Below, in pieces: positions 44,817-53,903 of a stretch of DNA of 64,000 nucleotides. Made by a program: the position numbers and the translations under genes. This DNA is from Akkermansiaceae bacterium (GTDB lineage: Bacteria; Verrucomicrobiota; Verrucomicrobiia; Verrucomicrobiales; DEV007). The stretch is taken from positions 62,001-126,000 of the forward strand of contig JACKQE010000003.1 of assembly GCA_024233005.1 (NCBI GenBank), in the 5' to 3' direction. Numbering within the stretch: the first letter of the stretch is position 1; every line of letters begins with the position of its first letter. The notes under the pieces are model-generated. The model saw nothing but the letters and a program-made list of their open reading frames with translations, ran no database searches and had not been told where the DNA came from.

Positions 44817-46247
44817 ATGCCAAAGCCGCCCCTGTTTTTGCCATCGATGAACCGGAGAACTTTTCTCACGGCCTCCACCGCTGCCTTGACGGGTCTCCGG
44901 AGTGGTTCCAGCCTGGCGGCAGGGGGCTCCCCGCCCCCTACGCTGGGGGCCAGAAAGCCCGCAAAGTCAGCCATTGTGTTTTTTCTCTGCGGCGGCTCCT
45001 CCCACATCGACATGTGGGACCTCAAACCCGATGCGCCTTCCGAATTCCGCGGTGAGTTCAACCCGATCCGCACCACGGCTCCCGGCTTCCGCATTTCGGA
45101 ACATCTCCCCCTGTTGGCCAAGCAGGCGAAGCATTTTTCCCTCGTCCACGGGGTCACTGACGGAGGGCAGGCCACCGGGGACCATCATGCGGGTTACTAT
45201 TTCAACCTGACCGGTCATGCCCCGGACGCCACTTTCCGCCAATTGGGAAATGACCGTCGCCCCTACCCGACCGACTGGCCCTACATGGGCAGTGTCGTGG
45301 GATCCCGCCGGCCTCCGCACCCCAGCCTGCCCCAGATCATCAGCCTGCCCCACCGGCCGAGCCGTCCACCCTACACCCGGCCCGGGCAGTTCGCCGGGAA
45401 ACTCGGACTCGAGCATGATCCCTTTTACCTCATGGGGAACACCGAGAATCCGTTGCATTTTACCTCGCCGACCCTCAGTCTCGAAGGCCTCTCAACCGGG
45501 CGACTGGGCGACCGTCAGGCACTTCTCCAGGCTCTCAATGCGGCCCGGACCGAGCTGGACCACGAAGCCCAAGTGGATGCCACGATCCGTCAGCAGGAAA
45601 AAGCCTTCGCGCTGCTCGGCTCGTCCCAAACCAGTGGGGCATTCGACATCGCCAAGGAACCCCCCTCAGTGGTGGAGCGCTACGGACGCACCATCAATGG
45701 CACCAGCCTGCTGATGGCCCGCCGGCTCGTGGAGGCGGAAGTCCCTTTCATCACGGTCTTTTGGCGGGAGAATATGGATCTCGCCAAGAAATGCCGGAGT
45801 GCCGGCGGCTGGGACACCCACGGGAACAACTTCAACTGCCTCCGCGATCACTTGCTGCCAGAGTTTGATCAAGGGCTTTCCGCTCTCATTGAAGACCTCT
45901 CCCAACGGGGACTCTTGGATCAGACACTGTTGCTGGTGACGAGCGAGATGGGACGCAAACCCCGCATTGGGGACCGCCGCTCCGGTGGGGTGGAAGGCGC
46001 GGGCCGCGACCACTGGACAGCTTGCATGAGTGTGCTGATGGCCGGAGGCGGCATCCAGGGAGGCCATGCGTTCGGCGAGACCGACGCCCGGGCCGAGTAT
46101 CCCAAGCATCACCCTGTCGATCCGGCGGATGTGGTCAAGACGGTCTACCATGCCATGGGGGTGAACGATCTGTCCGCAGTGGATGCTCAAGGTCGCCCCT
46201 ACAACCTGCTCGACACCGGCCGTCCGATACTGGAACTCTTCGGCTGA
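44817..46247 (+). CDS. DUF1501 protein, Tat-exported (second of three)
   Basis: The 476-residue protein has a twin-arginine signal (NRRTFL at 12-17, then AST AAL-type run). The family blocks follow: IVFFLCGGSSHIDMWDLKPD, PSEFRGEFNPIRTTAPG, SLVHGVTDGGQATGDHHAGY, MARRLVEAEVPFITVFWREN, GGWDTHGNN, VTSEMGRKPRI and GRDHW. The Asp/His-rich blocks resemble metal-binding sites of the alkaline-phosphatase superfamily. The activity is unknown. An ATG at 44847 would start exactly at the MNRRTFL signal and is a good alternative. It converges with the third DUF1501 gene, 31 bases between stops. Confidence 0.87.
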   Translation: MPKPPLFLPSMNRRTFLTASTAALTGLRSGSSLAAGGSPPPTLGARKPAKSAIVFFLCGGSSHIDMWDLKPDAPSEFRGEFNPIRTTAPGFRISEHLPLLAKQAKHFSLVHGVTDGGQATGDHHAGYYFNLTGHAPDATFRQLGNDRRPYPTDWPYMGSVVGSRRPPHPSLPQIISLPHRPSRPPYTRPGQFAGKLGLEHDPFYLMGNTENPLHFTSPTLSLEGLSTGRLGDRQALLQALNAARTELDHEAQVDATIRQQEKAFALLGSSQTSGAFDIAKEPPSVVERYGRTINGTSLLMARRLVEAEVPFITVFWRENMDLAKKCRSAGGWDTHGNNFNCLRDHLLPEFDQGLSALIEDLSQRGLLDQTLLLVTSEMGRKPRIGDRRSGGVEGAGRDHWTACMSVLMAGGGIQGGHAFGETDARAEYPKHHPVDPADVVKTVYHAMGVNDLSAVDAQGRPYNLLDTGRPILELFG

Positions 46248-46278
46248 AGGTCCCAGGGACACTCTGGATCAGCCTGCC

Positions 46279-47634
46279 TCAGACCAACTCCGGCATCGGC
46301 TTGTGTCCGTCGACGAGGTAATGCGGCCGGCCGGTGAAATCGGTGATCATCGGCTGGTTGATGTCAATGCCCATCCGGTGATAAATGGTGGCGAAAACTT
46401 CGCCGAAATGCACCGGACGTTCGGTGGGCTCGCCACCCAGCCGGTCCGTGGCTCCGATGACCTGCCCCGTGGGCATGCCGCCACCCGCGAGGACACCGCA
46501 GCCGACCCGCGGCCAGTGGTCGCGTCCCGCGTCTTTGTTGATCATCGGAGTGCGGCCGAACTCTCCCCAGGCCACCACGGTGACATCCTTGTCAAGCCCG
46601 CGCTCATGCAGGTCCTCGACAAGGGCGGAAAGCCCCTGATCAAAGAGCGGAGCATGCCCGCGCATGCCATTGAAGTTGTCGCTATGGAAATCCCAGCGGC
46701 CGAAATTGAGCGTCACGCAGCGGGCTCCCGCCTCCACAAGACGGCGCGCGAGGAGGAAATGTTCCAGGTTGCGGGGCGCACCGTCGCCAAAGTTTCTGGG
46801 ATCGCCTTTGCCGTAGCGGGCGCGGACTTTGGGATCCTCCTTGTCGAGATTGAGAGCCTCGGCCAGCTCACTGGACGTCAGAACCCCGAATGCCTGCTGA
46901 GTGAAGGAATCCATCCCCTCCATGAGGCGGCTTTGGTCGGCCTCCCGCCGGAACTGGTCGAAGGAACTGAGCAGACCACGACGGTCACCGAGACGGTCCA
47001 AGGTCACATCCTTTAACACCATGTCCTCTTTCCCCGGGCCTGAAACTTTGAAGGGGCCATTGGCGGCACCGAGAAAACCCGGTTTACCGGAGCTGCCGTA
47101 GGGAGGATGCCCGGCGCGTGGAGCCAGTCCCACAAAGGGTGGGATCCCGGGCTGGGAGGGTCCCATCAGCTTGGAAAGCACCGCCCCCATGGAGGGCCAC
47201 CCCCCGGGAGGCTGCCCCAGTTGATTGAGCGTGGAGCCGTCGCGCCCGGTGTAGCACATGAACGAATCATGGGACCCGTTTTTCGCTCCGACGAGTGATC
47301 GGATGGGAACGAGCTTGTCCATGATTTTGGCCATCCGGGGCAACAGTTCACAGATCTGAATGCCCGGGACATTGGTGGGGATGGGCTGGAATTCCCCGCG
47401 CATTTCAGAAGGCGCATCCATTTTCAGGTCATACATGTCCTGATGGGGGGGAGCCCCGGCCATGTAAATCATGATGACCGCTTTTTTGGAATTTATCAGA
47501 CCGGAGAGCCCTTCGGCGTGAAGCAGTTCAGGCAGCGCCAGCCCCCCCATGCCCAATGAACCAATGCGCAAGAAGTCGCGTCGCGAAAGACCATCGCAAA
47601 AAGGTGAGCGTGAAGGACCGGAGATCGACAGCAT
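46279..47634 (-). CDS. DUF1501 protein, Tat-exported (third of three)
   Basis: The 451-residue protein has the Tat motif SRRDFLR (17-23) followed by a hydrophobic run. The blocks are IMIYMAGAPPHQDMYDLKMD, PSEMRGEFQPIPTNVPG, RSLVGAKNGSHDSFMCYTGR, RWDFHSDNFNGMRGH, AWGEFGRTPMIN and GRDHWPRVGC. It matches the other two in order of motifs but not closely in sequence, so the three are separate paralogues rather than recent copies. No DUF1549/DUF1553 partner is adjacent. The next minus-strand gene upstream is more than 1.4 kb away by start. Confidence 0.88.
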   Translation of the reverse strand: MLSISGPSRSPFCDGLSRRDFLRIGSLGMGGLALPELLHAEGLSGLINSKKAVIMIYMAGAPPHQDMYDLKMDAPSEMRGEFQPIPTNVPGIQICELLPRMAKIMDKLVPIRSLVGAKNGSHDSFMCYTGRDGSTLNQLGQPPGGWPSMGAVLSKLMGPSQPGIPPFVGLAPRAGHPPYGSSGKPGFLGAANGPFKVSGPGKEDMVLKDVTLDRLGDRRGLLSSFDQFRREADQSRLMEGMDSFTQQAFGVLTSSELAEALNLDKEDPKVRARYGKGDPRNFGDGAPRNLEHFLLARRLVEAGARCVTLNFGRWDFHSDNFNGMRGHAPLFDQGLSALVEDLHERGLDKDVTVVAWGEFGRTPMINKDAGRDHWPRVGCGVLAGGGMPTGQVIGATDRLGGEPTERPVHFGEVFATIYHRMGIDINQPMITDFTGRPHYLVDGHKPMPELV

Positions 47635-47695
47635 GGTGCCTTACTAAAGCCCTCTCCCGCATCCCTGCCACAGCGCGATCACGGGAGAGCGCCAA

Positions 47696-49039
47696 CTATT
47701 GGTTCTCAGCTTCCCACGACTGGTATTCCGGTGACCGTAGAAAGGCCTCGAACTGAGGCTCTGTGAGATCCTTCGCCAGCAGAACACTTCCGAAGCGTTC
47801 CTTCAAGCCCCGCAGTTCTTTAACCACGCCGGGAAAATCCTCCCGCCCGCAGCACACCGCCAAACGCAGATCTACCAAAGCCAAAAGATCGGGCTCCTCC
47901 GCCTCGGCTGCGGCGACACTCTCGGCCGCGCCGTCCAGGTCTCCTTCGAGAATTTGGACATTCCCTTTCAGGACATGAAGGAAAGGATCGCCGCCGACAA
48001 CCTCGGCCACCTTCGCCAAAGCGGCATAGACTCCCTGCCAGTTTTTCTTGATGATGTGAACATCCAAGCCCAACAGTTCCGTCGTGGCATCCTTCAATAT
48101 CCCCGGGGCCGCCTCCAGCGCCTCGAGATACTCGGCCTCATACCGGATATTCTCCGGTTTTCCTTGCAGCATCTGAAGACTCTGCAGGTAGGCGATGAAC
48201 GTGACCCGCATGTGGCGCGATTTTTCAGGCAGGGCGTGATAGGCTGCCACCGCCTCGTCAAAGGCCCCTTCTTTGACTCTGTTGGTCACTTTTTGGATGG
48301 CCAGGAGTTGTTCCTTCGTGCTCTCCGAAGGAATGCCCAGCGCCCGGGACAGCAGGGAGGTGTCATTGAGCATCGAGGCCATGGCCTGACGGGCCTCACT
48401 CGTGACATAGGAGCCGAACATATAATTGAAGATGTCCATCACCTTGAAAGAATCCCCGTCCCGCCGGACCACGAGATCAAGGTAATTCACCCCACCATCT
48501 GGAGGGAACACCCGCATCAACAGGACCGGCACCCCGTCCCGCTCTCGCGCACGCAGGCAAGTGAAGTTCCCTGTGGAGATTTGGGTGAGCAACCCAGTCT
48601 GCCTCAGACTGTCGGTGAACCCTTTGCGGGCGCCCTCCAGCATTCCCGGAAGCTCCAGACCATCGAAGACCCGGGCCTCCACCGCCGCGAGATCGACGAA
48701 CGCATTGGCCTGTTCCAGTTGCCGTGTATTGAGCAGCGCCGCCAGATCATCTCCGAAAGTCTTGAGCCGCCCAAACTCTTCTTCGGAAAGCGGCAAATCT
48801 TCCAGAGCATTTCCTTGCGGCGGCTTCTGCGGAGAGGCTTTCAGCCCCGGTGTTTCCAGAGTCGCCGGGGCTCTCTTTTTGATCTGCAAGTATGCCGGCA
48901 GCGCCACCGAAAGGAGAAGCAGAAAGGACAAACCGATCACCACCACGGCGGCAATCCAACATCCCAGTCGACTCGTTTTGGTTACCGGCGAGCGGGTGGG
49001 GACGACCGGAGGCGGGAGCGGAGGTGGAGTTGGATTCAT
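47696..49039 (-). CDS. membrane-anchored hypothetical protein with TPR-like C-terminus
   Basis: The 447-residue protein has a Pro-rich start (MNPTPPPLPPPVVPT), one membrane segment (about 27-50) and a long extracytoplasmic part. The middle is beta-rich (LRARERDGVPVLLMRVFPPD). The last 200 residues are helical with TPR-like spacing (for example EAVAAYHALPEKSRHMRVTF, then YLEALEAAPGILKDATTELL and the GDPFLHVLKGNVQILEGDLD stretch). It could be a scaffold protein. I do not recognise a named family. It lies downstream of the DUF4230-like gene on the same strand but with 190 bases between, so it may be separately transcribed. Confidence 0.65.
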   Translation of the reverse strand: MNPTPPPLPPPVVPTRSPVTKTSRLGCWIAAVVVIGLSFLLLLSVALPAYLQIKKRAPATLETPGLKASPQKPPQGNALEDLPLSEEEFGRLKTFGDDLAALLNTRQLEQANAFVDLAAVEARVFDGLELPGMLEGARKGFTDSLRQTGLLTQISTGNFTCLRARERDGVPVLLMRVFPPDGGVNYLDLVVRRDGDSFKVMDIFNYMFGSYVTSEARQAMASMLNDTSLLSRALGIPSESTKEQLLAIQKVTNRVKEGAFDEAVAAYHALPEKSRHMRVTFIAYLQSLQMLQGKPENIRYEAEYLEALEAAPGILKDATTELLGLDVHIIKKNWQGVYAALAKVAEVVGGDPFLHVLKGNVQILEGDLDGAAESVAAAEAEEPDLLALVDLRLAVCCGREDFPGVVKELRGLKERFGSVLLAKDLTEPQFEAFLRSPEYQSWEAENQ

Positions 49040-49229
49040 GAAAGAAAAATACCCGGGAGCCTTCAACCATAGCGCAAAAGCTGATAACAGACAAGACATC
49101 CCCTCGTCACCAAGCCTGGCAGACCGAACCACACCAGAAGCAGCGCCCGAGAATGGTTTCCGGAGCTGCTGATGCCTCGGCAAGGCCCCAAAGAGGAACA
49201 CCTGCTAGTTGTCCCGTCGTGTTGGGCAA

Positions 49230-50111
49230 TCAAGTCGCGGGCTTCAGCACGGTCGGCTCGGCCCCCAATTTGATGGTCGGGACGCGGTCTTTCAGCGACA
49301 GGGCTTCCAGCCCTCCAGGAGGAAGCTCGTTGGGAAAAAGCACATGCAATTCACGATAGCGTCCGTCTTTCCAGTGGTCCTGGGAAATGAGCCAGCGTTT
49401 GACAAACTCAGCCACCGAGCGCCGGGCCGGATCGCTCACCTCCTGCAGCGTCCGCTTGTCGGCCGCCCGGACCGCCAGCTGGGGCGACAGGCTGGCCTCC
49501 AGCTGCGTAAGATTTTCCTCGGCATTCCACCGCCCCCAACCGGACTGCGTTTTCTTCTTGAGCCCCGAAGTGTCAAAGGCGACGGGCAAGGATGGCAGAA
49601 GTGGGGGAGCAACGACCACCAGCGTGCCATCTTCCTGGCCCTTGATTTGCCAACTGCCATTGAGGTCGATGTGATACCGGTAGGTCGCCGGAACACTGAT
49701 CTCTGAAACCGTGGTGCCGAGGGAAACCAAAGAAGCAATCCGGAGCTCGGAAACTCGCGTGAAGGTTTCCGTCGAGGTGGCAGTGGCCACTTCCAGGATA
49801 TTTCCCAGATTGCCTTTTGTCTCCAGTTGGCGCCATTGGGCGAAGGTCATCGCGATCGCCTGCGGGCGCATGTTCTCACTGATGCCAACCACCGTCTTGG
49901 CAATGGCATCCACCGTCTTGTTGCCCAAATCAAGGATCTGCCCTGTACCTCGGGCCACTTTTTCAGCGGTGTAGATGTAGAAAGTCAACCAGAAGAGGCC
50001 CCCGATCAGGGCCAATCCGAGCACCACCGTTCCAAAGGACGGTCCACGTTTGGTGCCATACCCCCTTGCGGTTTTCCGCTCCTCGTTGTCGCTGGGGTTG
50101 CCGGAATCCAT
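49230..50111 (-). CDS. DUF4230-like membrane protein
   Basis: The 293-residue protein has one membrane helix (about 26-47) after a charged N-terminus. An extracytoplasmic part follows, with GISENMRPQAIAMTFAQW, then ATATSTETFTRVSELRIASL and VPATYRYHIDLNGSWQI, and the late LTQLEASLSPQLAVRAADKR and SVAEFVKRWL. The order resembles DUF4230 proteins, which have an anchored beta-rich domain followed by a helical domain. The match is by eye and tentative. The function of that family is unknown. It starts 17 bases after the amidase stop, so both are probably in one transcript from the promoter at 50801-50829. Confidence 0.6.
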   Translation of the reverse strand: MDSGNPSDNEERKTARGYGTKRGPSFGTVVLGLALIGGLFWLTFYIYTAEKVARGTGQILDLGNKTVDAIAKTVVGISENMRPQAIAMTFAQWRQLETKGNLGNILEVATATSTETFTRVSELRIASLVSLGTTVSEISVPATYRYHIDLNGSWQIKGQEDGTLVVVAPPLLPSLPVAFDTSGLKKKTQSGWGRWNAEENLTQLEASLSPQLAVRAADKRTLQEVSDPARRSVAEFVKRWLISQDHWKDGRYRELHVLFPNELPPGGLEALSLKDRVPTIKLGAEPTVLKPAT

Positions 50112-50128
50112 GAGACAGAATACACCCG

Positions 50129-50779
50129 TCACAGAAACCGTGCGATGCCTTCTGTGATTTCTTCGGAGAGGACCTGACGGAACCACGCAGCCGAGCAACG
50201 GTCACATTCCCACCGGTTGGAAATAAAACCGCACTCCACAAGGGCGGCCGGACCTTTGGTCGATTGGAGGACTTTGAGACGGTTTGCTTTGGTTCCCCGG
50301 TTGCGGGTTTTGATGCGCCTCCCCAGCTCCGACTGCATCACCGAGGCCAAGCGCTGCCCGGATTGGCTTCCCGGGTAGTAAAAACTCTCGATCCCCCGGA
50401 TGCTGCGGTCCTTGTGCGCATTGAAATGAAGGCTGACGAAAATGCTGCCTTCGTAATCGTTGGCGATCTTGGCCCGGTTTTCCAATTCCACATACACATC
50501 CGTGGACCGTGTCAGCAGGCTGGGCACCCCGGCCTTTTTCAAGTTTGCGGAGACACGTTTGGCGAGGTCCAGCGTCAGGTCTTTTTCTTTCACCCCATAC
50601 CAGTAGGAACCCCCATCCTTGCCGCCATGGCCTGGATCAAGAATGATGCGTGGCTTGCCGGCCGCCGCTGGCAGTTCATCCATGAGCGGCAGGGTCAAGG
50701 CAACCCCGGTCAGACCACGCAGGAATTGCCGCCGGTCATGGGGCGCCAATGCGGTCTTGGAAATCTCAAAATCTTTCAT
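50129..50779 (-). CDS. N-acetylmuramoyl-L-alanine amidase, Tat-exported
   Basis: Amidase_3 enzymes cut the amide between MurNAc and L-Ala in peptidoglycan. The 216-residue protein has a twin-arginine motif (DRRQFLRG, 15-22) followed by a short hydrophobic run, so it is probably sent to the periplasm folded, as with E. coli AmiA/AmiC. The zinc ligands and catalytic residues fit: His51 in DPGHGGKDGG, Glu65 in KEKDLTL, His118 in SLHFNAHKD and Glu182 in ALVECGFIS. There is no extra AMIN domain. The ATG at 50779 fits with a near-consensus promoter just upstream and a TSS between. The DUF4230-like gene follows. Confidence 0.92.
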   Translation of the reverse strand: MKDFEISKTALAPHDRRQFLRGLTGVALTLPLMDELPAAAGKPRIILDPGHGGKDGGSYWYGVKEKDLTLDLAKRVSANLKKAGVPSLLTRSTDVYVELENRAKIANDYEGSIFVSLHFNAHKDRSIRGIESFYYPGSQSGQRLASVMQSELGRRIKTRNRGTKANRLKVLQSTKGPAALVECGFISNRWECDRCSAAWFRQVLSEEITEGIARFL

Positions 50780-50800
50780 GATCGGGAAAATACTGCGGGC

Positions 50801-50829
50801 ATGATAATTCAACGATTCCATAATGTCAA
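50801..50829 (-). promoter_or_regulatory. near-consensus sigma-70-type promoter for the amidase gene
   Basis: On the minus strand TTGACA (50824-50829) and TATCAT (50801-50806) are separated by exactly 17 bases. The start codon at 50779 lies 21 bases downstream of the -10 element. A start at 50821 would fall between the two elements. This supports the start at 50779. Confidence 0.7.
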
Positions 50830-50898
50830 TATTTTCTATACATCCTCTTAGGTGGGTTCAGAATCGCTCCCAAAAGAAAAACTCACGCGTTCCCGTGC

Positions 50899-50927
50899 TT
50901 GCCCTTTTTGACAAAAACTCCTAAAAT
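50899..50927 (+). promoter_or_regulatory. candidate promoter for the pyrophosphatase gene
   Basis: TTGCCC (50899-50904) and TAAAAT (50922-50927) are 17 bases apart. The -10 is a good match to TATAAT, and the -35 is a moderate one. Transcription would start near 50934 and give a leader of about 90 bases. Confidence 0.5.
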
Positions 50928-50936
50928 TCGCGTTTT

Positions 50937-50980
50937 CCCCCCGGCCTCTCCGGTTGACAAGACCAAGGGTAACCGGGGGG
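50937..50980 (+). promoter_or_regulatory. GC-rich inverted repeat in the pyrophosphatase leader
   Basis: CCCCCCGG (50937-50944) and CCGGGGGG (50973-50980) are an exact 8-bp inverted repeat. An internal CCGGTT (50950-50955) can instead pair with AACCGG (50971-50976), and the two pairings exclude each other. The element lies between the candidate promoter and the start codon at 51023. It could be a leader hairpin or a binding site. Confidence 0.4.
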
Positions 50981-51022
50981 ACATTGATTTTCCGACACCT
51001 GAACCATCCGCTACCTGCCCAC

Positions 51023-53215
51023 ATGACCTCCAATCTCATCTACCTCATCCCGGCCTTTGGGCTTTTGGCTTTGATTTACACCTGGTGGCGCTCCCGCTGG
51101 GTGGCCCAGCAGGATCCGGGTACGGTGAAAATGCAGAAAATCGCGGCAGCCATTTCCACGGGGGCCATGGCCTTCCTCAAAGCGCAATACCGAGTCCTCG
51201 CTGTCTTCGTTCTCGCCGTGGCCGCCCTGCTCGCCTTTGGTGGCATGAAAAACGAGCAATCCCATCCCTTGGTGGCGGTTGCGTTCATCGTTGGAGCCTT
51301 TTGTTCCGCACTCGCCGGCTTCATCGGCATGCGGGTGGCGACGAAAGCCAATGTCCGCACCACGGCGGCGGCGCGGACCTCGCTCGGTGAGGGACTCAAG
51401 GTCGCCTTTGCGGGAGGCTCCGTGATGGGCATGGGGGTCGTCGGTCTCGGCGTGCTCGGCTTGGGGATCCTTTTTGCGGTGTTCAGAAACACCATCGGCA
51501 CTTCGCCCGATGCCATCAACCAAGTGCTCACCATCATCACCGGATTCAGCTTTGGAGCGTCATCGATCGCTCTTTTCGCCCGTGTGGGTGGCGGCATTTA
51601 CACCAAGGCGGCCGACGTCGGAGCCGACCTGGTGGGCAAAGTGGAAGCAGGCATTCCCGAAGATCACCCCCTAAATCCCGCCACCATCGCTGACAATGTG
51701 GGAGACAACGTGGGAGACGTTGCCGGCATGGGCGCGGATTTGTTTGAGTCTTATGTCGGTTCGATCATCAGCTCCATGGTGCTCGGAGCGGTCTTCATGA
51801 AACTTGCCGAGTTCAAGGACAGTTTCGAGAGCCTTGGAGCGGTGCTTCTGCCGCTCGTCATCGCCGGATGGGGCATTGTCGCCTCGGTCATCGGTTCTTT
51901 CCTCGTCCGCGTCAAAGAAGGGGGCAATCCCCAACGGGCATTGAATTTCGGCGAGGCCATCGCCGGGGTGATCCTACTCGCCGGCACCGCCCTGCTCTGC
52001 CAGTGGATGCTTCCCGCCTCCTGGGTTCTTGATGGTCAGACCTACACTTCCTGGGGAGTTTTCTGGACGATCCTGATCGGGCTGCTCTCGGGAATCGCCA
52101 TCGGCTATGTCACCGAACATTACACCGGCACCGGCCACGGTCCGGTCATCGGCATTGTCAAGCAATCCACCACCGGTTCGGCCACGAACATCATCTCCGG
52201 GCTCGGCGTCGGCATGCTCTCCACCGCCATCCCGGTCATCATTCTCTCCGGTGCCATTCTCGGAGCCTACCACTTCGGGGGACTCTACGGTATCGCCCTT
52301 GCGGCCGTCGGTATGCTGGCCAACACCGGCATCCAACTCGCGGTCGATGCCTATGGCCCGATCTCGGACAACGCGGGCGGCATTGCCGAAATGAGCGAGC
52401 TTCCCAAAGAGGTGCGCGGCCGAACCGACAAGCTCGACGCCGTCGGAAACACCACCGCCGCCATCGGCAAGGGTTTCGCCATCGGATCAGCCGCACTTAC
52501 CGCCTTGGCCCTTTTCGCGGCTTACAAGACCTCCTACGAACACACTCCGGGACACTCCACACTCACCATCGACATCACCAGTCCCCGCGTCATCTCCGCC
52601 CTGCTCGCCGGAGCGATGCTGCCCTTCCTGTTTTCCGCCATGGCCATGGAAGCCGTGGGACGCGCCGCCATGGCCATGATCGAGGAAGTGCGCCGCCAAT
52701 TCCGGGAAATTCCGCAGCTCCGGGCCGCGGTCGATGCCATGCTCCGCCAAGGCGACAAGCCGCATGAGGCTTGGGATGCCGAAGACCGCCGAATTTTCGA
52801 TGCCGCTGATGGCAAAGCCGAATACGGACGTTGCGTGGAGATCTCGACGAATTCCGCCATCAAACAGATGGTGAAACCCGGCCTGCTTGCGGTCTCCGCG
52901 CCGGTGGTGGTCGGTTTCATCTTCGGAGGGGACATGCTCGGCGGCCTGCTTGCCGGGGTTACCGTTTCCGGGGTCATGATGGCCCTCTTCATGTCCAATG
53001 CCGGCGGAGCGTGGGACAATGCCAAGAAAATGATCGAGGAAGGCTACACGACAGCAGAGGGCCAGCATCTTGTGAAAGGCTCCGATGCGCACAAGGCCGC
53101 GGTTGTGGGCGACACCGTGGGTGATCCTTTCAAGGACACCGCCGGACCTTCCTTGAACATTCTCCTCAAACTGATGTCCGTGGTGGCCCTGGTCATCGCT
53201 CCATTCATCAAATAA
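51023..53215 (+). CDS. hppA: membrane-bound ion-translocating pyrophosphatase, K+-dependent type
   Basis: This enzyme hydrolyses pyrophosphate and pumps H+ or Na+ across the inner membrane. The 730-residue protein has about 16 membrane segments. The PPi-binding motifs are there: DVGADLVGKVEAGIPED, DNVGDNVGDVAGMGADLFES and the late DTVGDPFKDTAGPSLN. In the segment GNTTAAIGKGFAIGS, Ala and Gly stand where the K+-independent class has Lys and Thr. This indicates the K+-dependent class, which includes Na+-pumping and some H+-pumping enzymes. Which ion is pumped cannot be decided by eye. The start at 51023 begins MTSNLIYLIPAF, matching the first helix. A terminator follows at 53246. Confidence 0.95.
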   Translation: MTSNLIYLIPAFGLLALIYTWWRSRWVAQQDPGTVKMQKIAAAISTGAMAFLKAQYRVLAVFVLAVAALLAFGGMKNEQSHPLVAVAFIVGAFCSALAGFIGMRVATKANVRTTAAARTSLGEGLKVAFAGGSVMGMGVVGLGVLGLGILFAVFRNTIGTSPDAINQVLTIITGFSFGASSIALFARVGGGIYTKAADVGADLVGKVEAGIPEDHPLNPATIADNVGDNVGDVAGMGADLFESYVGSIISSMVLGAVFMKLAEFKDSFESLGAVLLPLVIAGWGIVASVIGSFLVRVKEGGNPQRALNFGEAIAGVILLAGTALLCQWMLPASWVLDGQTYTSWGVFWTILIGLLSGIAIGYVTEHYTGTGHGPVIGIVKQSTTGSATNIISGLGVGMLSTAIPVIILSGAILGAYHFGGLYGIALAAVGMLANTGIQLAVDAYGPISDNAGGIAEMSELPKEVRGRTDKLDAVGNTTAAIGKGFAIGSAALTALALFAAYKTSYEHTPGHSTLTIDITSPRVISALLAGAMLPFLFSAMAMEAVGRAAMAMIEEVRRQFREIPQLRAAVDAMLRQGDKPHEAWDAEDRRIFDAADGKAEYGRCVEISTNSAIKQMVKPGLLAVSAPVVVGFIFGGDMLGGLLAGVTVSGVMMALFMSNAGGAWDNAKKMIEEGYTTAEGQHLVKGSDAHKAAVVGDTVGDPFKDTAGPSLNILLKLMSVVALVIAPFIK

Positions 53216-53245
53216 CGGCGAGCCTTGTCAAAAAGCATGCGATCT

Positions 53246-53274
53246 AAAACGGAGCCCACGCGGCTCCGTTTTTT
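53246..53274 (+). terminator. Rho-independent terminator after hppA
   Basis: CGGAGCC (53250-53256) pairs with GGCTCCG (53262-53268) across a five-base loop. The stem is extended by A residues before it and a run of six T residues after it. Confidence 0.85.
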
Positions 53275-53419
53275 GTGATCACCAGCCAACTCCTGGCAAT
53301 GCTGGGGCGTTACAAAAATTCCCATCAATTATCATGGGCAATCTTCGGGGGACATGCCAATTTGGCCTCGTTCGATGAACCCTCATCGCACTGCCTCCTC
53401 CCACCACATCCCATCTGCC

Positions 53420-53845
53420 ATGCCCAGCCCCAACGCCCCGACCCACAGCACCACCATCGGTTACCTGCTCTGGATTTTTGGTTTCCTCGGCTCTCATCGC
53501 TTTTATTTCGGCAAGCCCGTCACCGGCACCATCTGGTTCCTCACCTTGGGACTCTGCGGGGTGGGTTGGCTGATCGATCTGTTCCTGATTCCGGGGATGG
53601 ATCGCAAAGCTGAACGTCGCTTCATGGCCGGACCGGTTGACTATTCGACAGCCTGGCTGCTCCTGACTTTCCTTGGAGTTTTCGGAGTGCATCGTTTCTA
53701 CATGGGAAAACCGTGGACGGCCGTGCTTTACCTCTTCACGGGCGGATTGCTGGGGATCGGTTGGATCTATGACTTCTGCACTTTGAACGGCCAGGTCGAC
53801 GAGAAAAACCGGGAGGCGGCCGGCACCGCCTTGGTTCCGGCTTGA
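53420..53845 (+). CDS. protein with two TM2 domains
   Basis: TM2 domains are pairs of short membrane helices with a conserved HRFYxGK-type turn. This 141-residue protein has two in tandem. The first has LGSHRFYFGKPVTGTIWFLT and GVGWLIDLFLIPGM. The second has FGVHRFYMGKPWTAVLYLFT and GIGWIYDFCTLNGQV. So it is a four-helix membrane protein of unknown function. The ATG at 53420 is preferred because the protein then starts just before the first helix; an upstream ATG at 53354 would add a stretch without coding character. It lies downstream of the hppA terminator, so it has its own promoter. Confidence 0.85.
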   Translation: MPSPNAPTHSTTIGYLLWIFGFLGSHRFYFGKPVTGTIWFLTLGLCGVGWLIDLFLIPGMDRKAERRFMAGPVDYSTAWLLLTFLGVFGVHRFYMGKPWTAVLYLFTGGLLGIGWIYDFCTLNGQVDEKNREAAGTALVPA

Positions 53846-53903
53846 ACCAGGGATCCCGCAAAACGGCACTGGCGCGCTCATATGACCGTGCTAGGGTCGC
53901 GGA

